This document shows positions 13,540-13,557 of a stretch of DNA of 13,557 bases, piece after piece. Position 1 is the stretch's first letter. Every line of letters begins with the position of its first letter. The notes beneath the pieces were generated by a model that was not told the origin of the DNA, did not search any database, and was given only the letters and a program-made list of their open reading frames with translations. The stretch spans positions 1-13,557 of the forward strand of contig JAIPBY010000045.1 of assembly GCA_021738605.1 (NCBI GenBank), in the 5' to 3' direction. Made by a program: the position numbers and the translations under genes. The DNA is from Chitinophagaceae bacterium (GTDB taxonomy: Bacteria; Bacteroidota; Bacteroidia; Chitinophagales; Chitinophagaceae).

Positions 13540-13557
13540 ACCCTTTCACATTGATTT

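Noticed and set aside
1..13557. Defence island, prophage, transposon, CRISPR array or biosynthetic cluster
   Set aside because: No integrase, transposase, terminal inverted repeats, spaced direct repeats, toxin-antitoxin or defence genes were seen; the gene content is core metabolism.

Overview
The window looks like chromosomal, mostly housekeeping DNA from a member of the Bacteroidota, most likely a Chitinophaga-like (Chitinophagales) lineage. Four things point there: a secreted protein with a Por/type IX secretion C-terminal domain; a bacterial geranylgeranylglyceryl-phosphate-synthase-type enzyme; a DUF2490 outer-membrane-type protein; and several upstream regions with the Bacteroidota -7 promoter element TAnnTTTG, one with TTTG exactly 19 bases further upstream. 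The family-level placement is inference.

Layout. Bases 1-1703, minus strand: the start of an arginine operon, with a non-coding leader that may encode a short Arg-rich peptide, a GNAT acyltransferase with a C-terminal cysteine cluster, then argG (argininosuccinate synthase), which runs off the left edge. Bases 1704-3249, minus strand: a GGGP synthase-family enzyme and, upstream of it, a DUF2490 protein. Bases 3250-3545 are a divergent regulatory region with a good promoter and a perfect 8-3-8 inverted repeat in front of nrdJ. Bases 3546-7400, plus strand: nrdJ, the B12-dependent class II ribonucleotide reductase, and a small YcxB-like membrane protein close behind. Bases 7397-7828, minus strand: a second GNAT protein whose stop codon interlocks with that of the YcxB gene. 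Bases 7829-8052 are a divergent AT-rich regulatory region. Bases 8053-10343, plus strand: the classical acpP-fabF-rnc cluster. Bases 10373-10780, minus strand: methylmalonyl-CoA epimerase, divergent from an A-type Fe-S carrier gene (10874-11224, plus). Bases 11248-13539, minus strand: a large cysteine-free secreted protein carrying the T9SS sorting domain.

How the genes work together. The GNAT/argG pair belongs to arginine synthesis. AcpP and FabF are the carrier and condensing enzyme of fatty acid elongation, with RNase III in its conserved place downstream. NrdJ makes dNTPs using adenosylcobalamin. Methylmalonyl-CoA epimerase feeds another usually B12-dependent step (methylmalonyl-CoA mutase, not in the window). 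The rest are separate transcription units.

I see no tRNA, rRNA, CRISPR array, insertion sequence, phage gene or defence locus. The points most worth a second look are regulatory (the arg leader, the nrdJ palindrome, the palindromes before acpP), plus an Asp-to-Asn change in the RNase III catalytic region and the cysteine cluster of the arg-linked GNAT. I found no convincing novel multi-gene system.
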